NCBI RefSeq assembly: GCF_005222485.1
Contig: NZ_CP029078.1
Coordinates: forward strand, 372,001 to 436,000
DNA: 64,000 bases
From: Streptomyces griseoviridis
GTDB taxonomy: Bacteria; Actinomycetota; Actinomycetes; Streptomycetales; Streptomycetaceae
Direction of reading: 5' to 3'
Positions 8,783-18,326 of this stretch are shown here, piece by piece. Both the position numbers and the translations under genes were made by a program. The first letter of the stretch is position 1; every line of letters starts with the position of its first letter. A model generated the notes under the pieces. That model had not been told where the DNA came from. It saw only the letters and a program-made list of their open reading frames with translations, and searched no databases.

Positions 8783-8862
8783 GCTCCCTCTTTCCTCCGC
8801 CGACGGTGATCGTACCGACCGTGACGGAGCGAATTCAGGCCGGTCAATCTCCGCCGACATAT

Positions 8863-8876
8863 TTACATCGTTGTAA
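8863..8876. promoter_or_regulatory. LacI-family operator 1 (lacI/GH2 intergenic)
   Basis: TTACATCGTTGTAA, an inverted repeat with one mismatch and a central CG. Its core TACATCGTTGTA (8864-8875) matches sites at 10810 and 14194. It sits between the divergent lacI and GH2 genes, so it can control both. Confidence 0.75.
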
Positions 8877-8930
8877 TCGCCATGATGCCATGTGCCCGCA
8901 CCGACCTGCACTCTCGATGCGAGGAGCCCC

Positions 8931-10757
8931 ATGCCCGACCCGAATCCGCCGGAGCAGCCGCCCCGACCCGAGTACCCCAGGCCGCAGTTCGTCCGCGACG
9001 CCTGGCTCAATCTCAACGGCGCGTGGCAGTTCGAGACCGACCGCTCCGACACCGGGCTCGAACGCGGCCTGCTGGAACGCGAGTTGACCGGCCGCATCGT
9101 CGTCCCGTTCTGCCCGGAGTCGGAGTTGTCGGGCGTCGGCGACCCGGACTTCCTGGAGGCGGTCTGGTACCGGCGCACGGTGACCGTCCCGGCCGACTGG
9201 GCCGACGCCCGGGTGCTGCTGCACTTCGGCGCCGTCGACCACGACACCACGGTCTGGGCGAACGGCCGCGAAGTCGCCAGGCACCGGGGCGGGTTCACGC
9301 CCTTCACCGCCGACCTCGGCGAGGTGGCCGCCGCCGGCGCGGAGCTGACGCTCGTGGTGCGGGCCCGCGACAGCAGGCACGGCGTCCAGGCGCGCGGCAA
9401 GCAGGCCACCTGGTACGCCAACTCGCACTGCCACTACACCAGGACCACCGGCATCTGGCAGACCGTCTGGCTCGAACCGGTGCCCCGAGCCGTCGCGCTG
9501 CGGCGCCCGAGGATCACCCCCGACCTGGCGTCGGGCTCCTTCTTCGTCGAGCTGCCGCTGACCGCGAACGCGCCGGGCCACCGGGTCCGCGCCACCCTGG
9601 GGGACGCGTCGGGCACCCTGGTCACCGCCGAGTCGCGCGCCGACCTCGACCTGTGCCCGCGGCTGGTGCTGCCGGTGCCCGACGCCGCCGTCCGCCCCTG
9701 GTCGCCCGCCGACCCGCACCTGTACGACCTGTCGTTGGAGGTGCTGGCGCCGGACGGCACGGTCGTCGACGCGGCCCGCTCCTACGCGGGTCTGCGCTCG
9801 GTCGCGGTGCGCGGGCGGCAGCTGCTGCTGAACGGCGAGCGCGTCTTCCAGCGGCTGGTCCTCGACCAGGGCTACTACCCCGACGGACTGATGACCGCGC
9901 CGAGCGACGCCGCGCTCGCCGGTGACATCGAACTGGGGATCGCGGCCGGTTTCAACGGCGCGCGGCTGCACCAGAAGGTGTTCGAGGAGCGCTACCTGTA
10001 CCACGCCGACCGGCTCGGCTACCTGGTGTGGGGGGAGTTCGGCGACTGGGGGTGCGAGGTCGGCGTCCGCGACGACAACCAGCGGCCCGACGCCTCGTAC
10101 GTCACCCAGTGGCTGGAGGCGCTGGAGCGGGACTACTCGCACCCCTCGATCGTCGGCTGGTGCCCGCTCAACGAGACGTACCAGCCGCTGCACGACCGCG
10201 TCACCGTCCTGGACGACGTCACCCGGGGCATGTTCCTCGCCACCAAGCAGGCCGACCCCACCCGCCCGGTCATCGACGCGTCCGGCTACGCGCACCGGGT
10301 GGCGGAGACCGACGTCTACGACGCGCACTGCTACGAGCAGGACCCGGTCGCGTTCGGCGAGGCGATGGCGGGGCTGGCCGAGGGCCGCCCGTACGTGAAC
10401 ACGGGTCCCGACGGCCGCACCTGGTCGCTCCCCTACGCCGGACAGCCGTACTTCTGCAGCGAGTTCGGGGGCATCTGGTGGGACCCCGAGGCCGCCGCGG
10501 CGGCCGGCGACGACTCGGGCGTCTCCTGGGGGTACGGCGAACGGCCGCGCACCGAGGCGGAGTTCGTCGAGCGGTTCCGCGGTCTGACCGGGGTGCTGCT
10601 CGACGACCCGGAGATGTTCGGCTACTGCTACACCCAGCTCACCGACGTCTTCCAGGAGCGCAACGGCGTCTACCGGTTCGACCGTTCGGAGAAGGCCGAC
10701 ACCGCGCTGCTGCGGGACGCCCAGCTCCGCGCGGCGGCCTACGAGCGCAGCCGGTAG
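8931..10757 (+). CDS. Glycoside hydrolase family 2 protein (beta-galactosidase/glucuronidase-type)
   Basis: A 608-aa retaining glycosidase with the GH2 layout: N-terminal jelly-roll sugar-binding domain (WLNLNGAWQFETD; YRRTVTVPADW), immunoglobulin-like domain, then the TIM barrel. The acid/base Glu415 lies in PLNET and the nucleophile Glu511 in CSEFGG. No signal peptide is visible, so it probably cleaves imported oligosaccharides in the cytoplasm. The ATG at 8931 follows GAGGAG. Whether the substrate is a galactoside, glucuronide or arabinoside cannot be settled; the GH43 neighbour suggests arabinose-rich side chains. Confidence 0.88.
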   Translation: MPDPNPPEQPPRPEYPRPQFVRDAWLNLNGAWQFETDRSDTGLERGLLERELTGRIVVPFCPESELSGVGDPDFLEAVWYRRTVTVPADWADARVLLHFGAVDHDTTVWANGREVARHRGGFTPFTADLGEVAAAGAELTLVVRARDSRHGVQARGKQATWYANSHCHYTRTTGIWQTVWLEPVPRAVALRRPRITPDLASGSFFVELPLTANAPGHRVRATLGDASGTLVTAESRADLDLCPRLVLPVPDAAVRPWSPADPHLYDLSLEVLAPDGTVVDAARSYAGLRSVAVRGRQLLLNGERVFQRLVLDQGYYPDGLMTAPSDAALAGDIELGIAAGFNGARLHQKVFEERYLYHADRLGYLVWGEFGDWGCEVGVRDDNQRPDASYVTQWLEALERDYSHPSIVGWCPLNETYQPLHDRVTVLDDVTRGMFLATKQADPTRPVIDASGYAHRVAETDVYDAHCYEQDPVAFGEAMAGLAEGRPYVNTGPDGRTWSLPYAGQPYFCSEFGGIWWDPEAAAAAGDDSGVSWGYGERPRTEAEFVERFRGLTGVLLDDPEMFGYCYTQLTDVFQERNGVYRFDRSEKADTALLRDAQLRAAAYERSR

Positions 10758-10808
10758 CGACGGCGACCCGCTCCGCGCGCGCGGAACTCACCGCAGTCCA
10801 CCCCTGAT

Positions 10809-10822
10809 GTACAACGATGTAG
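10809..10822. promoter_or_regulatory. LacI-family operator 2 (ABC importer operon)
   Basis: GTACAACGATGTAG with core TACAACGATGTA (10810-10821), nearly the reverse complement of operator 1. It is about 80 bases before the start of the binding-protein gene. Confidence 0.7.
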
Positions 10823-10902
10823 ATCTGTGGGCGGTACGCGGCGACGGCCGACCCGGTCTCCGGGCGGGGCCGCCGCCGCGCCGCCCGCGGGGAAGGAGCC
10901 CC

Positions 10903-12246
10903 ATGACCGCCACACCCCCACCGGTCCCCCGCCCGGGACCGACCAGACGCCGCGCCCTGACGACGGCACTCGCCGCGGGCGCGGCGGTGCTCGGCGCCGG
11001 GGCGCTGAGCGGCTGCGGAGCCGCCCAGGCCGCCGACGGCTCGACGGTCCGCCTCTGGGACCTGTTCAGCGGGGCCGACGGCGGTCTCCTCAACGACATG
11101 GTGCGCGCGGCGGGTCCCGACATGCCGGGGACCGGGATCGAGCGCACGGTCCTGGAGTGGGGCACCCCCTACTACACCAAGCTCGCCATGGCCTCGGCCG
11201 GCGGGCGCGGCCCCGACGTCGCGATCTCGCACATGTCCCGGCTGGCCGGGTACGCGCCCACCGGTCTGCTCGACCCGTGGGACCTGGACCTGCTGGCCGA
11301 GTACGGCGTCACCCCCGACGACTTCGCCGACGCGGTCTGGTCCAGGACCAGGTTCGAGGGCCGGACGTACGCCCTGCCGCTCGACACCCACCCGTTCATC
11401 GTCTTCTACCACCCCGAACCGGCCGCGCGGGCGGGCCTGTTGACGAAGGACGGCACCCTGGACACGGAGGCGTTCGGCTCCCCCGACGCCTTCCTCGCCG
11501 CCGGGCGGGAACTGGCCGCGGCGTCGGGCAAGCAGGGCATCGCCTTCGGCTACGTCACCGACTCGGCCCAGGGCTGGCGGCTGTTCTACGGGCTGTACCG
11601 GCAGACCGGCGGGGTCTTCCGGCTCCCCGCGGGCGGGCCGGCCGAGGTCGACGTGGACCGGATGGCCGAGGTGATCGCCTTCATGGCGAAGCTCGTCGAC
11701 GGCCGGGTCAACCCCCGGCGCCTCGACTACCCGGCGGCCATCGCCGCCTTCGCCAACCGGCAGACGGCGATGATCCTGTCCGGCGAGTGGGAGCTGGGCA
11801 CCTTCAGGGCCGCCGACCCGAAGGTGGGCGCCGCGCCCTTCCCCACCGTCTTCGGCACGCCCGCCGTGTACGCCGACTCGCACTCCTTCGTGCTGCCGCG
11901 CCGCCCGCACCCGGACGCGGGACACCGCCGGCGCACCCATCGTGCGGTCGCCGCGCTGCTGAAGGCCGGCCAGATCTGGGCCGGCGCCGGCCACATCCCG
12001 GCCTACCGGCCGGTCACCGAGACGGCCGCGTACGCGAAGCTGCGTCCGCAGGCCGACTACGCGCGGGCGCAGAGCCATGTGGTGCTCGACCCGGCGGTCT
12101 GGTTCGCGGGCGCCGGATCGGACTTCCAGAACGCCATGTGCCAGGTCCTCCAGCAGGCCCTGCTCGGCGGCCTCGCCCCGGACCGCGCCGCGCGCGCCAT
12201 GGTGCGCCGCCTCGACACCTTCCTCTCCAAGCCCAGCCCGGCCTGA
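10903..12246 (+). CDS. ABC sugar importer, extracellular solute-binding lipoprotein
   Basis: A 447-aa family 1 sugar-binding protein. The N-terminus has a Tat-like RRR followed by a hydrophobic stretch and the lipobox LSGC, so it should be a lipoprotein on the outer face of the membrane. The body is the MalE-like fold (STVRLWDLFSGADGG ... FANRQTAMILSGEWELGTF). GGAAGGAG stands just before the ATG at 10903; upstream in-frame sequence overlaps the operator and is non-coding. First gene of a three-gene importer operon under operator 2. Confidence 0.92.
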   Translation: MTATPPPVPRPGPTRRRALTTALAAGAAVLGAGALSGCGAAQAADGSTVRLWDLFSGADGGLLNDMVRAAGPDMPGTGIERTVLEWGTPYYTKLAMASAGGRGPDVAISHMSRLAGYAPTGLLDPWDLDLLAEYGVTPDDFADAVWSRTRFEGRTYALPLDTHPFIVFYHPEPAARAGLLTKDGTLDTEAFGSPDAFLAAGRELAAASGKQGIAFGYVTDSAQGWRLFYGLYRQTGGVFRLPAGGPAEVDVDRMAEVIAFMAKLVDGRVNPRRLDYPAAIAAFANRQTAMILSGEWELGTFRAADPKVGAAPFPTVFGTPAVYADSHSFVLPRRPHPDAGHRRRTHRAVAALLKAGQIWAGAGHIPAYRPVTETAAYAKLRPQADYARAQSHVVLDPAVWFAGAGSDFQNAMCQVLQQALLGGLAPDRAARAMVRRLDTFLSKPSPA

Positions 12247-12280
12247 TCCGGCTGCGACCATCCGCGCAGGAGGCACGACG

Positions 12281-13186
12281 ATGTCCTCTCCCCTGGCCCC
12301 GCCCACCCCCGGGCCACGCTCCGCGCGCCGGCTCCTCTCCCCCGGCCTGCTGTTCGCCCTCCCCTTCCTGGTGCTGTTCGCCGTCTTCATGCTCTGGCCG
12401 CTGGGCCAGGGGCTGTGGATGAGCCTCACCGACACCTCGCTCTCGGCCCACTCCCCGGACTTCATCGGCCTGGACAACTTCTCCGAGGCCGTCAGGGACG
12501 CCGAGATGTGGCGCGCGCTCGGCCACACCCTGTGGTTCACCGCGCTGTCGACGGTCCCGCTGGTGGCGGTGGCGCTCGGCATGGCGCTGCTGGTGCACAC
12601 CGGGCTGCCGGGGCAGTGGGTGTGGCGGCTGGCGTTCTTCGCCCCCTACCTGCTGCCCGTGGGCGTCGTCGGGCTGCTGTGGATCTGGCTCTACCAGCCC
12701 GACCTCGGCCTCTACAACCACCTCCTCGACGGCCTCGGCCTCGGCCAGGTGGCGTGGCTCAGCGATCCGTCGGTGGCCATGTCCGCGATCGCCCTGACCA
12801 CCCTGTGGTGGACGGTGGGCTTCAACTTCCTGCTCTACCTGGCCGCGCTGCAGTCCGTGCCCGACCATCTGTACGAGGCGGCGGCGATCGACGGGGCGGG
12901 CGCCTGGCGCCGGCTGTGGTCGATCACGCTGCCGCAGCTCAGCCGGATCACCGCGGTCATCACCGTGCTGCAGATCCTGGCCTCGCTGAAGGTCTTCGAC
13001 CAGGTGTACCTGCTGACCAAGGGCGGCCCCGACAACTCGACGCGCCCGGTGGTCGAGTACGTCTACGACGTGGGCTTCACCGGCTACCGCCTCGGATACG
13101 CCTCGGCGATCAGCTACATCTTCTTCGCCCTCGTCGTCCTCGCCTCCGCGGCCCAGTACGCCGCCCTCCGCCGCCGGGAGAAGTGA
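12281..13186 (+). CDS. ABC sugar permease, MalF type
   Basis: A 301-aa inner-membrane permease with six hydrophobic segments and the ATPase-coupling EAA loop (EAAAIDGAGAWRRLWSITLP). It pairs with the next gene to form the channel for the substrate delivered by the binding protein. The start has GCAGGAGG upstream. The operon has no ATPase gene; in Streptomyces such importers commonly share MsiK encoded elsewhere (family knowledge; not visible here). Confidence 0.92.
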   Translation: MSSPLAPPTPGPRSARRLLSPGLLFALPFLVLFAVFMLWPLGQGLWMSLTDTSLSAHSPDFIGLDNFSEAVRDAEMWRALGHTLWFTALSTVPLVAVALGMALLVHTGLPGQWVWRLAFFAPYLLPVGVVGLLWIWLYQPDLGLYNHLLDGLGLGQVAWLSDPSVAMSAIALTTLWWTVGFNFLLYLAALQSVPDHLYEAAAIDGAGAWRRLWSITLPQLSRITAVITVLQILASLKVFDQVYLLTKGGPDNSTRPVVEYVYDVGFTGYRLGYASAISYIFFALVVLASAAQYAALRRREK

Positions 13187-13187
13187 C

Positions 13188-14129
13188 ATGACCTCCACCG
13201 ACCTGCCCGTCCGTCCGGCGCCCGCGCCCCGGCCGCCGAGGATCAGAGAACTGTCGGCGGGCCGCCGGCGCCCGCCGTCGGGGCGTACCCATCTCTCGCT
13301 CGGGGAGAGCCGGCTCGCGCGGGTGCTGGCGCTCGCGGTCCTCGGGGTGCTGGCCGTGGTGTGGCTGCTGCCGATGGCGTGGGCGCTGCTGACCGCGTTC
13401 AAGTCCGAGCCGGACGCGAGTGATCCGGTGCACTGGCTGTGGCCGCGGCACGGGCTGACGCTCGACGGGTTCCGTACCGTCTGGGAGCGCGGCGACCTGC
13501 CGCTGTGGATGTTCAACAGCTTCCTGGTCTCGGCCGCCGTCACGGTGATCACCGTGCTGGTGTCGGCGATGGCCGGATACGCCTTCTCCAGGACCCGGTT
13601 CGCGGGCGGCCGGTGGCTGTTCGCGCTGACCGTGGCGGCGGTGCTGGTGCCGCCGCAGATGCTGATCGTGCCGTGGTTCCGGCAGATGCTGAGCCTCGGG
13701 CTGCTGGACACCTACGCGGCGGTGATCCTGCCGCAGACGGTGGCGCCGGTGATGGTGTTCATCCTGAAGAAGCACTTCGACTCCCTGCCGAGGGAGTTGG
13801 AGGAGGCGGCCAGAATCGACGGCGCCGGGCACGCGCGGATCTTCTGGTCGGTGCTGCTGCCGCTGTCGCGGCCGATGCTCGCCGCCGTGTCGATCTTCGT
13901 GTTCATCGGGGCGTGGAACAACTTCCTGTGGCCCTTCGTCTCCACGTCGGACCCGGCGCTGATGACGCTGCCGGTGGGCATCACCTCGGTGAAGGACGCC
14001 TACGGCATCCAGTACGCGCAGTCGATGGCGTCGGCGGTGCTGGCCGCGCTGCCGCTGGTGCTGGTGTTCCTGTTCTTCCAGCGGCACATCGTGAAGTCCG
14101 TGGCCACGACGGGACTCGGCGGCCAGTGA
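13188..14129 (+). CDS. ABC sugar permease, MalG type
   Basis: A 313-aa permease with six hydrophobic segments and the EAA loop (EAARIDGAGHARIFWSVLLP). It begins one base after the stop of the MalF-type gene, so the two are translated together. The first 40 residues are a proline/arginine-rich cytoplasmic extension before the first membrane segment. Confidence 0.92.
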   Translation: MTSTDLPVRPAPAPRPPRIRELSAGRRRPPSGRTHLSLGESRLARVLALAVLGVLAVVWLLPMAWALLTAFKSEPDASDPVHWLWPRHGLTLDGFRTVWERGDLPLWMFNSFLVSAAVTVITVLVSAMAGYAFSRTRFAGGRWLFALTVAAVLVPPQMLIVPWFRQMLSLGLLDTYAAVILPQTVAPVMVFILKKHFDSLPRELEEAARIDGAGHARIFWSVLLPLSRPMLAAVSIFVFIGAWNNFLWPFVSTSDPALMTLPVGITSVKDAYGIQYAQSMASAVLAALPLVLVFLFFQRHIVKSVATTGLGGQ

Positions 14130-14151
14130 ACCGGCCTCGCCTCACGCCTCG

Positions 14152-14206
14152 TTGACACCGCACCGCCTCTTCCCTACCGTCCGGTCCGAGACTTACATCG
14201 ATGTAA
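14152..14206 (+). promoter_or_regulatory. GH43 promoter with LacI-family operator 3
   Basis: TTGACA (14152-14157), a 17-base spacer and TACCGT (14175-14180) form a strong promoter just after the permease stop. The perfect palindrome TTACATCGATGTAA (14193-14206) starts about 6 bases past the expected transcription start and ends 11 bases before the GH43 ATG, a position suited to repression. Confidence 0.8.
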
Positions 14207-14217
14207 GGGAGCCGCGC

Positions 14218-15696
14218 ATGAGCACCACTCCCCGCACCGTCCGCCCGGCGGCCGTGGCGGCCGTCCTGCTGGCCCTGCTGTTCTCCTTCGCCCTGGTCCC
14301 CCCGGCCGGCGCGGCGGGCCCCGCCGCGGGCGCGGTCGCCTCCCCCGGCGCGGTCGCCGCCGCGAGCACGACGTTCCGCAACCCGCTCAACACCGGGCCC
14401 GACCCGTATCTGACGTACTGGAAGGGCTCCTACTACCTGACCACCACGCAGGGCGGCAGCATCAAGATGTGGCGCTCGCCCTCACTGGCCACCCTGCTCG
14501 CCTCCGACCCGGTCACCGTGTGGACGGACACCGACACCTCCCGCAACCGGAACATCTGGGCGCCGGAGTTCTACCGCTTCGGCGACCGCTGGTACCTCTA
14601 CTACACGGCCGACGACGGCGTGGACGACCACCACCGGGTCTACGTCCTGGAGTCGGACCGCGACGACCCGGCGGGCCCCTACCACTTCAAGTCGGCGCTC
14701 GTCCCGCCCAACCACACCGCGGACTTCGCGATCGACCCGAGCGTCTTCACCCACAACGGCCGCCTCTACCTGGCCTACAGCGGCATCAACGCCTACCAGC
14801 ACAACGGGCTGAACATCGCCCCGCTGTCGAACCCGTACACCGTCTCGGGCAACGCCGTCGCGATCGACGCGGCCGGCGGCTGCCCCGAGGTGCGGGAGGG
14901 CCCCGAGTTCCTGAACCGGGGCGGCCGCACCTGGATGACGTACTCGACGTGCGACACGGGGAAACCCGACTACCAGGTGTGGATGCTGTCGCTGCCGGAC
15001 GGCGCCGACCCGCTGGTGCCCGCCAACTGGACCCAGCGGTCGGGGGCGTTGTTCTCCCGCAACGACAGCAGGGGCGTCTTCGGACCCGGCCACCACGCGT
15101 TCTTCACGTCCCCCGACGGCACCGAGGACTGGATGGTCTACCACGCCAAGTCGACCTCGGTGAACACCTACACCGACCGCACCACCCGGGCCCAGAAGAT
15201 CACCTGGAACGCCGACGGCAGCCCCGCCCTCGGCACCCCGCTCGCCATGGGAGCGACCCAGAACCTGCCCTCGGGCGACCCCGGTTCGGGCAACCACTGG
15301 ATCAACGACGACGGCCGGTCCAGCGCCGACGGGACCCTCGCCTACACCGGGACCTGGAACTCGGGCACCGGCTGCGCGGCCCAGTGCTTCTGGGGCGACG
15401 ACCACTGGAGCGACCGGGCGGGCAACACCGCCACCTTCTCCTTCACCGGGACCAGGATCGCGCTGCTGTCGGTGCGGGACACCGGCAACGGCATCGCGGC
15501 GATCAGCGTCGACGGCGGGGCCGAGCAGCGCGTCGACTTCTACGGGGCGATCCGCACCGGTGAGACCGTCCAGTACCTCAGTCCGAAGCTGGCGTCCGGC
15601 CGGCACACGCTGCGGGTGCGGGTCACCGGCGAGCACAACGCCTCGTCCCAGGGGTCGTTCGTGAGCGTGGACCGGGCGGAGGTGTACACCGGCTGA
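14218..15696 (+). CDS. Secreted GH43-type arabinanase/arabinofuranosidase with C-terminal accessory domain
   Basis: A 492-aa secreted protein. A signal peptide (hydrophobic core then PPAGAAG) is followed by a five-bladed beta-propeller of the GH43 type: general-base Asp in NTGPDPYL, pKa-modulating Asp in AIDPSVF, acid Glu in EVREGPEFL. Residues from about 360 form a separate jelly-roll-like accessory domain, probably carbohydrate binding. It likely trims arabinose or xylose side chains outside the cell and so feeds the importer. AAGGGAG precedes the ATG. The shared operator ties it to the LacI regulon. Confidence 0.85.
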   Translation: MSTTPRTVRPAAVAAVLLALLFSFALVPPAGAAGPAAGAVASPGAVAAASTTFRNPLNTGPDPYLTYWKGSYYLTTTQGGSIKMWRSPSLATLLASDPVTVWTDTDTSRNRNIWAPEFYRFGDRWYLYYTADDGVDDHHRVYVLESDRDDPAGPYHFKSALVPPNHTADFAIDPSVFTHNGRLYLAYSGINAYQHNGLNIAPLSNPYTVSGNAVAIDAAGGCPEVREGPEFLNRGGRTWMTYSTCDTGKPDYQVWMLSLPDGADPLVPANWTQRSGALFSRNDSRGVFGPGHHAFFTSPDGTEDWMVYHAKSTSVNTYTDRTTRAQKITWNADGSPALGTPLAMGATQNLPSGDPGSGNHWINDDGRSSADGTLAYTGTWNSGTGCAAQCFWGDDHWSDRAGNTATFSFTGTRIALLSVRDTGNGIAAISVDGGAEQRVDFYGAIRTGETVQYLSPKLASGRHTLRVRVTGEHNASSQGSFVSVDRAEVYTG

Positions 15697-15706
15697 CCGC
15701 ACGCGC

Positions 15707-15743
15707 GGGCGCCACGGACCGAACGGCTCGGTCCGTGGCGCCC
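15707..15743. terminator. Bidirectional terminator, 16-bp stem
   Basis: Perfect repeat GGGCGCCACGGACCGA (15707-15722) and its complement (15728-15743) with a 5-base loop, between the convergent GH43 and beta-helix genes. Confidence 0.85.
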
Positions 15744-15773
15744 GTTGTCGTCGTCCGGCTCAGAGGACGGCGA

Positions 15774-18326
15774 TCACGGGAACTGCGTGATCTTGGAGGG
15801 GATGGTGTCGGTGCCCGAGGTGGGCGACCCGGTGTCGTTGACGACGTGGGCGTACTGGCCCTTGCCGCCCAGCGAGATCACCAGGATGTCGTGCAGCTTC
15901 ACCCCCGCCTTCACCGGCACCTGGAAGCCGTGGCGCTGGACGATCGACGGATCGGACGTGAAGTTGCAGTAGCTGCCGAGGCCCCACGCCTCATGGGTGG
16001 TGACGGTGTCGGCGACCTTGTAGGCCGCGTAGCCGACGATGCCGTCATGGGTGATGGCGGCCGCGTTGGGCGCGTCGTACGCCTTCTCGTTCTGGAAGAA
16101 GATCGTGCGGCCGCGCTCACCGCTCCACAGGACGTCGTACTTGTTGAAGTGCTCCACGAACAGGCCGGTCGCGAGCACGTCGTCGCCGTTGACCTTGAGT
16201 CCGTAGTCGGCCCGGTTGGTCTCCCAGCCGACGCCCGCGCCGTGGTCGGCCCGCCACAGCCAGGTGTGGTCGATGACGACGTCGTCGCTGTTGACCACCA
16301 CGGAGTTGGTGGCGAGTCCGGGTCCCGCGCCGCCGACGCGCACGAACACGTCCTGCATGGTGGTCGGGTTGGCCGCGTGGTCGGCGCCCGCCCCGGCGGG
16401 GCCGATCTGGAGCAGGGTGTCGGAGTTGGCGGCACCGGCGTCGATGAGGAAGCCGGCCAGCCGGACACCGTCGACGTCCGCGACGTGCATCGCGTCGACA
16501 CCGCCGTCGGGGACGATGGTCGCGAGGCCGAGCCCGAGGACGACCGTGTTGGCGCGGGTGACGTTGATCGTCTGGTTGAGGTGGTAGACGCCGGGCGTGA
16601 AGAGCAGGTTGAGGCCCTGGGCGAGCGCCGTGTTGATGGTGGCGGCCGTCGCGCCGGGCTTGACGACGTAGAACTGGCTGAGCGGCAGCGAGGTGCCGCC
16701 CGCGTTGGCGGGCCAGGAGACACCGCGGGACGCGGTGCGCTTGGCCGGGACGAAGACCTTGTAGTCGTTCCCGTCGAGGTAGAGGAACGGCTTCTCACGC
16801 GAGATCGGGGTGGTGTCGAGCGTGGTGTACGGGCCGCTGTCGAAGTTGGTGGCCGGGGCGCCCTGGACACCGGTGAACGTCATGTTCCAGACGCCGTTGG
16901 TCCAGCCGCCGACCGAGCTGTCGCGGGTGTACCACTGCTGCTGGGAGTACGGGCCGACGGTACCGTCGATCTTCGAGTCGGCGATGTACCCGCCGGAGGC
17001 CCAGCCGTAGCCGTTGGGCGCCAGGTTGAGGCCGCCCTTGACGTGGATCCGGCGGAACGGCGCGGCCTGCGCGACGGCCCACCGGTCGGTGCCGTTGGAC
17101 GGCGTGATGGCGAGGTTCTCCGCCGAACGCCAGAAGTTCTGCGTGGCGTTGCCGTTGAACCAGCCGGCGTCGACCGTGATGTCCCCGTTGATCTGCGTGT
17201 CGTCGGGGTTGAGTCCGAGGCCCGAGATCGAGGTGTAGAAGCCGAGTTGGGCGTTGATGCCGTTGTAGGTGCCCGGCTTCATCAGGAACTGGTAGCGCCC
17301 GGAGCCGAACTGCGCGGACTCCTGCTGGGCGAAGACCTGGTCGAACTTCTGCTGGAGGTTGGGCGTGGAGGGGTCCACCACGATGACGTTCGGACCGAGG
17401 TCTCCGCCGCCCTGGACGGGCGGGGTGCCGCCGCCCGAGCCGGTGTGCACGGCGACCTCCCACAGCGAGTAGCCGTAGCCGGTGCCGCGCGCGGTGCCCA
17501 GCACCCGGACGTAGCGGCCGTTGCCGCTGACGTCGTAGGAGGCCCGGCCGCCGGTGCCGCCGGTGACGGTCTTGAGCGTCGTCCAGCTCTGGCCGTCGGC
17601 GCTGGCCTGGATCTGGAAGTCCTTGCCGTACGCCGCCTCCCAGTTGAGGTCGACCTTGCAGATGTCCTGCGCGGAGCCGAGGTCGACCCGGACCCACTGC
17701 GGGTCGACGGCCTGGCTCGACCAGCGGGTGGTGTCGTCGCCGTCGAAGGCGGCCGAGGCGGGGGTGCCCGCGTTCTCTGTGGAGGACGCCGAAGCGGCCT
17801 TGCCCTGGGCGGCGTTGGCGGTGTTGCAGGCGGCGGGCTGGGTGGTGCCCGTGGTGCCGAACACCTGGAACTCCCAGAGGGAGTAGCCGTATCCGGTGGC
17901 CCGGTGGACGCCCTGCAACCGGACGTAGCGGCCCTGTCCGGTCACGGTGAGGGTGTCGGTGCCGCCGTCGCCGCCGGTGACGGAGGTGAGGTCGGTCCAG
18001 GAGCCGCCGTCGGGCGAACTCTGGATCTTGTAGTCCTTGCCGTACGCGGCCTCCCAGTTCAGCACGATTTTGCTGATCGAGGCGGTGGCGCCGAGGTCGA
18101 CCTGGAGCCACTGGTCGTCGGTGGCGGCCGAGGACCAGCGGGTGGCGAGGTCACCGTCGACGGCACTCGCGGCGGGCGTGCCCGCGTTCTCCGTCGAGGA
18201 GGCGGTGGCCGTGCGGCCCTGCGACAGGTTGGCGTCGGCGGCCGCGGCGGTCGGGGGACTGAGGGTGGGGAGGGTGACGAGCGCCGCCGTGGCGACGAGC
18301 GCGACACCCAACGATCTGAATCTCAT
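15774..18326 (-). CDS. Secreted protein: two F5/8-type C (CBM32-like) domains plus right-handed beta-helix
   Basis: An 850-aa secreted protein. A signal peptide (about residues 1-30) precedes two discoidin domains (about 33-157 and 170-294) that are clear duplicates: both contain ASSTENAGTP, TRWSS, NWEAAYGKD and ATGYGYSLWE-like segments. After a Gly/Pro linker, residues about 309-850 look like a pectate-lyase/GH55-like beta-helix (NVIVVDPSTPNLQQKFDQVF; MKPGTYNGINAQLGFYTSISGLG). Homologues are often annotated only as factor 5/8 C domain proteins. A polysaccharide-degrading role is likely but the substrate is unknown. No copy of the neighbouring LacI operator was found before it. Confidence 0.82.
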   Translation of the reverse strand: MRFRSLGVALVATAALVTLPTLSPPTAAAADANLSQGRTATASSTENAGTPAASAVDGDLATRWSSAATDDQWLQVDLGATASISKIVLNWEAAYGKDYKIQSSPDGGSWTDLTSVTGGDGGTDTLTVTGQGRYVRLQGVHRATGYGYSLWEFQVFGTTGTTQPAACNTANAAQGKAASASSTENAGTPASAAFDGDDTTRWSSQAVDPQWVRVDLGSAQDICKVDLNWEAAYGKDFQIQASADGQSWTTLKTVTGGTGGRASYDVSGNGRYVRVLGTARGTGYGYSLWEVAVHTGSGGGTPPVQGGGDLGPNVIVVDPSTPNLQQKFDQVFAQQESAQFGSGRYQFLMKPGTYNGINAQLGFYTSISGLGLNPDDTQINGDITVDAGWFNGNATQNFWRSAENLAITPSNGTDRWAVAQAAPFRRIHVKGGLNLAPNGYGWASGGYIADSKIDGTVGPYSQQQWYTRDSSVGGWTNGVWNMTFTGVQGAPATNFDSGPYTTLDTTPISREKPFLYLDGNDYKVFVPAKRTASRGVSWPANAGGTSLPLSQFYVVKPGATAATINTALAQGLNLLFTPGVYHLNQTINVTRANTVVLGLGLATIVPDGGVDAMHVADVDGVRLAGFLIDAGAANSDTLLQIGPAGAGADHAANPTTMQDVFVRVGGAGPGLATNSVVVNSDDVVIDHTWLWRADHGAGVGWETNRADYGLKVNGDDVLATGLFVEHFNKYDVLWSGERGRTIFFQNEKAYDAPNAAAITHDGIVGYAAYKVADTVTTHEAWGLGSYCNFTSDPSIVQRHGFQVPVKAGVKLHDILVISLGGKGQYAHVVNDTGSPTSGTDTIPSKITQFP

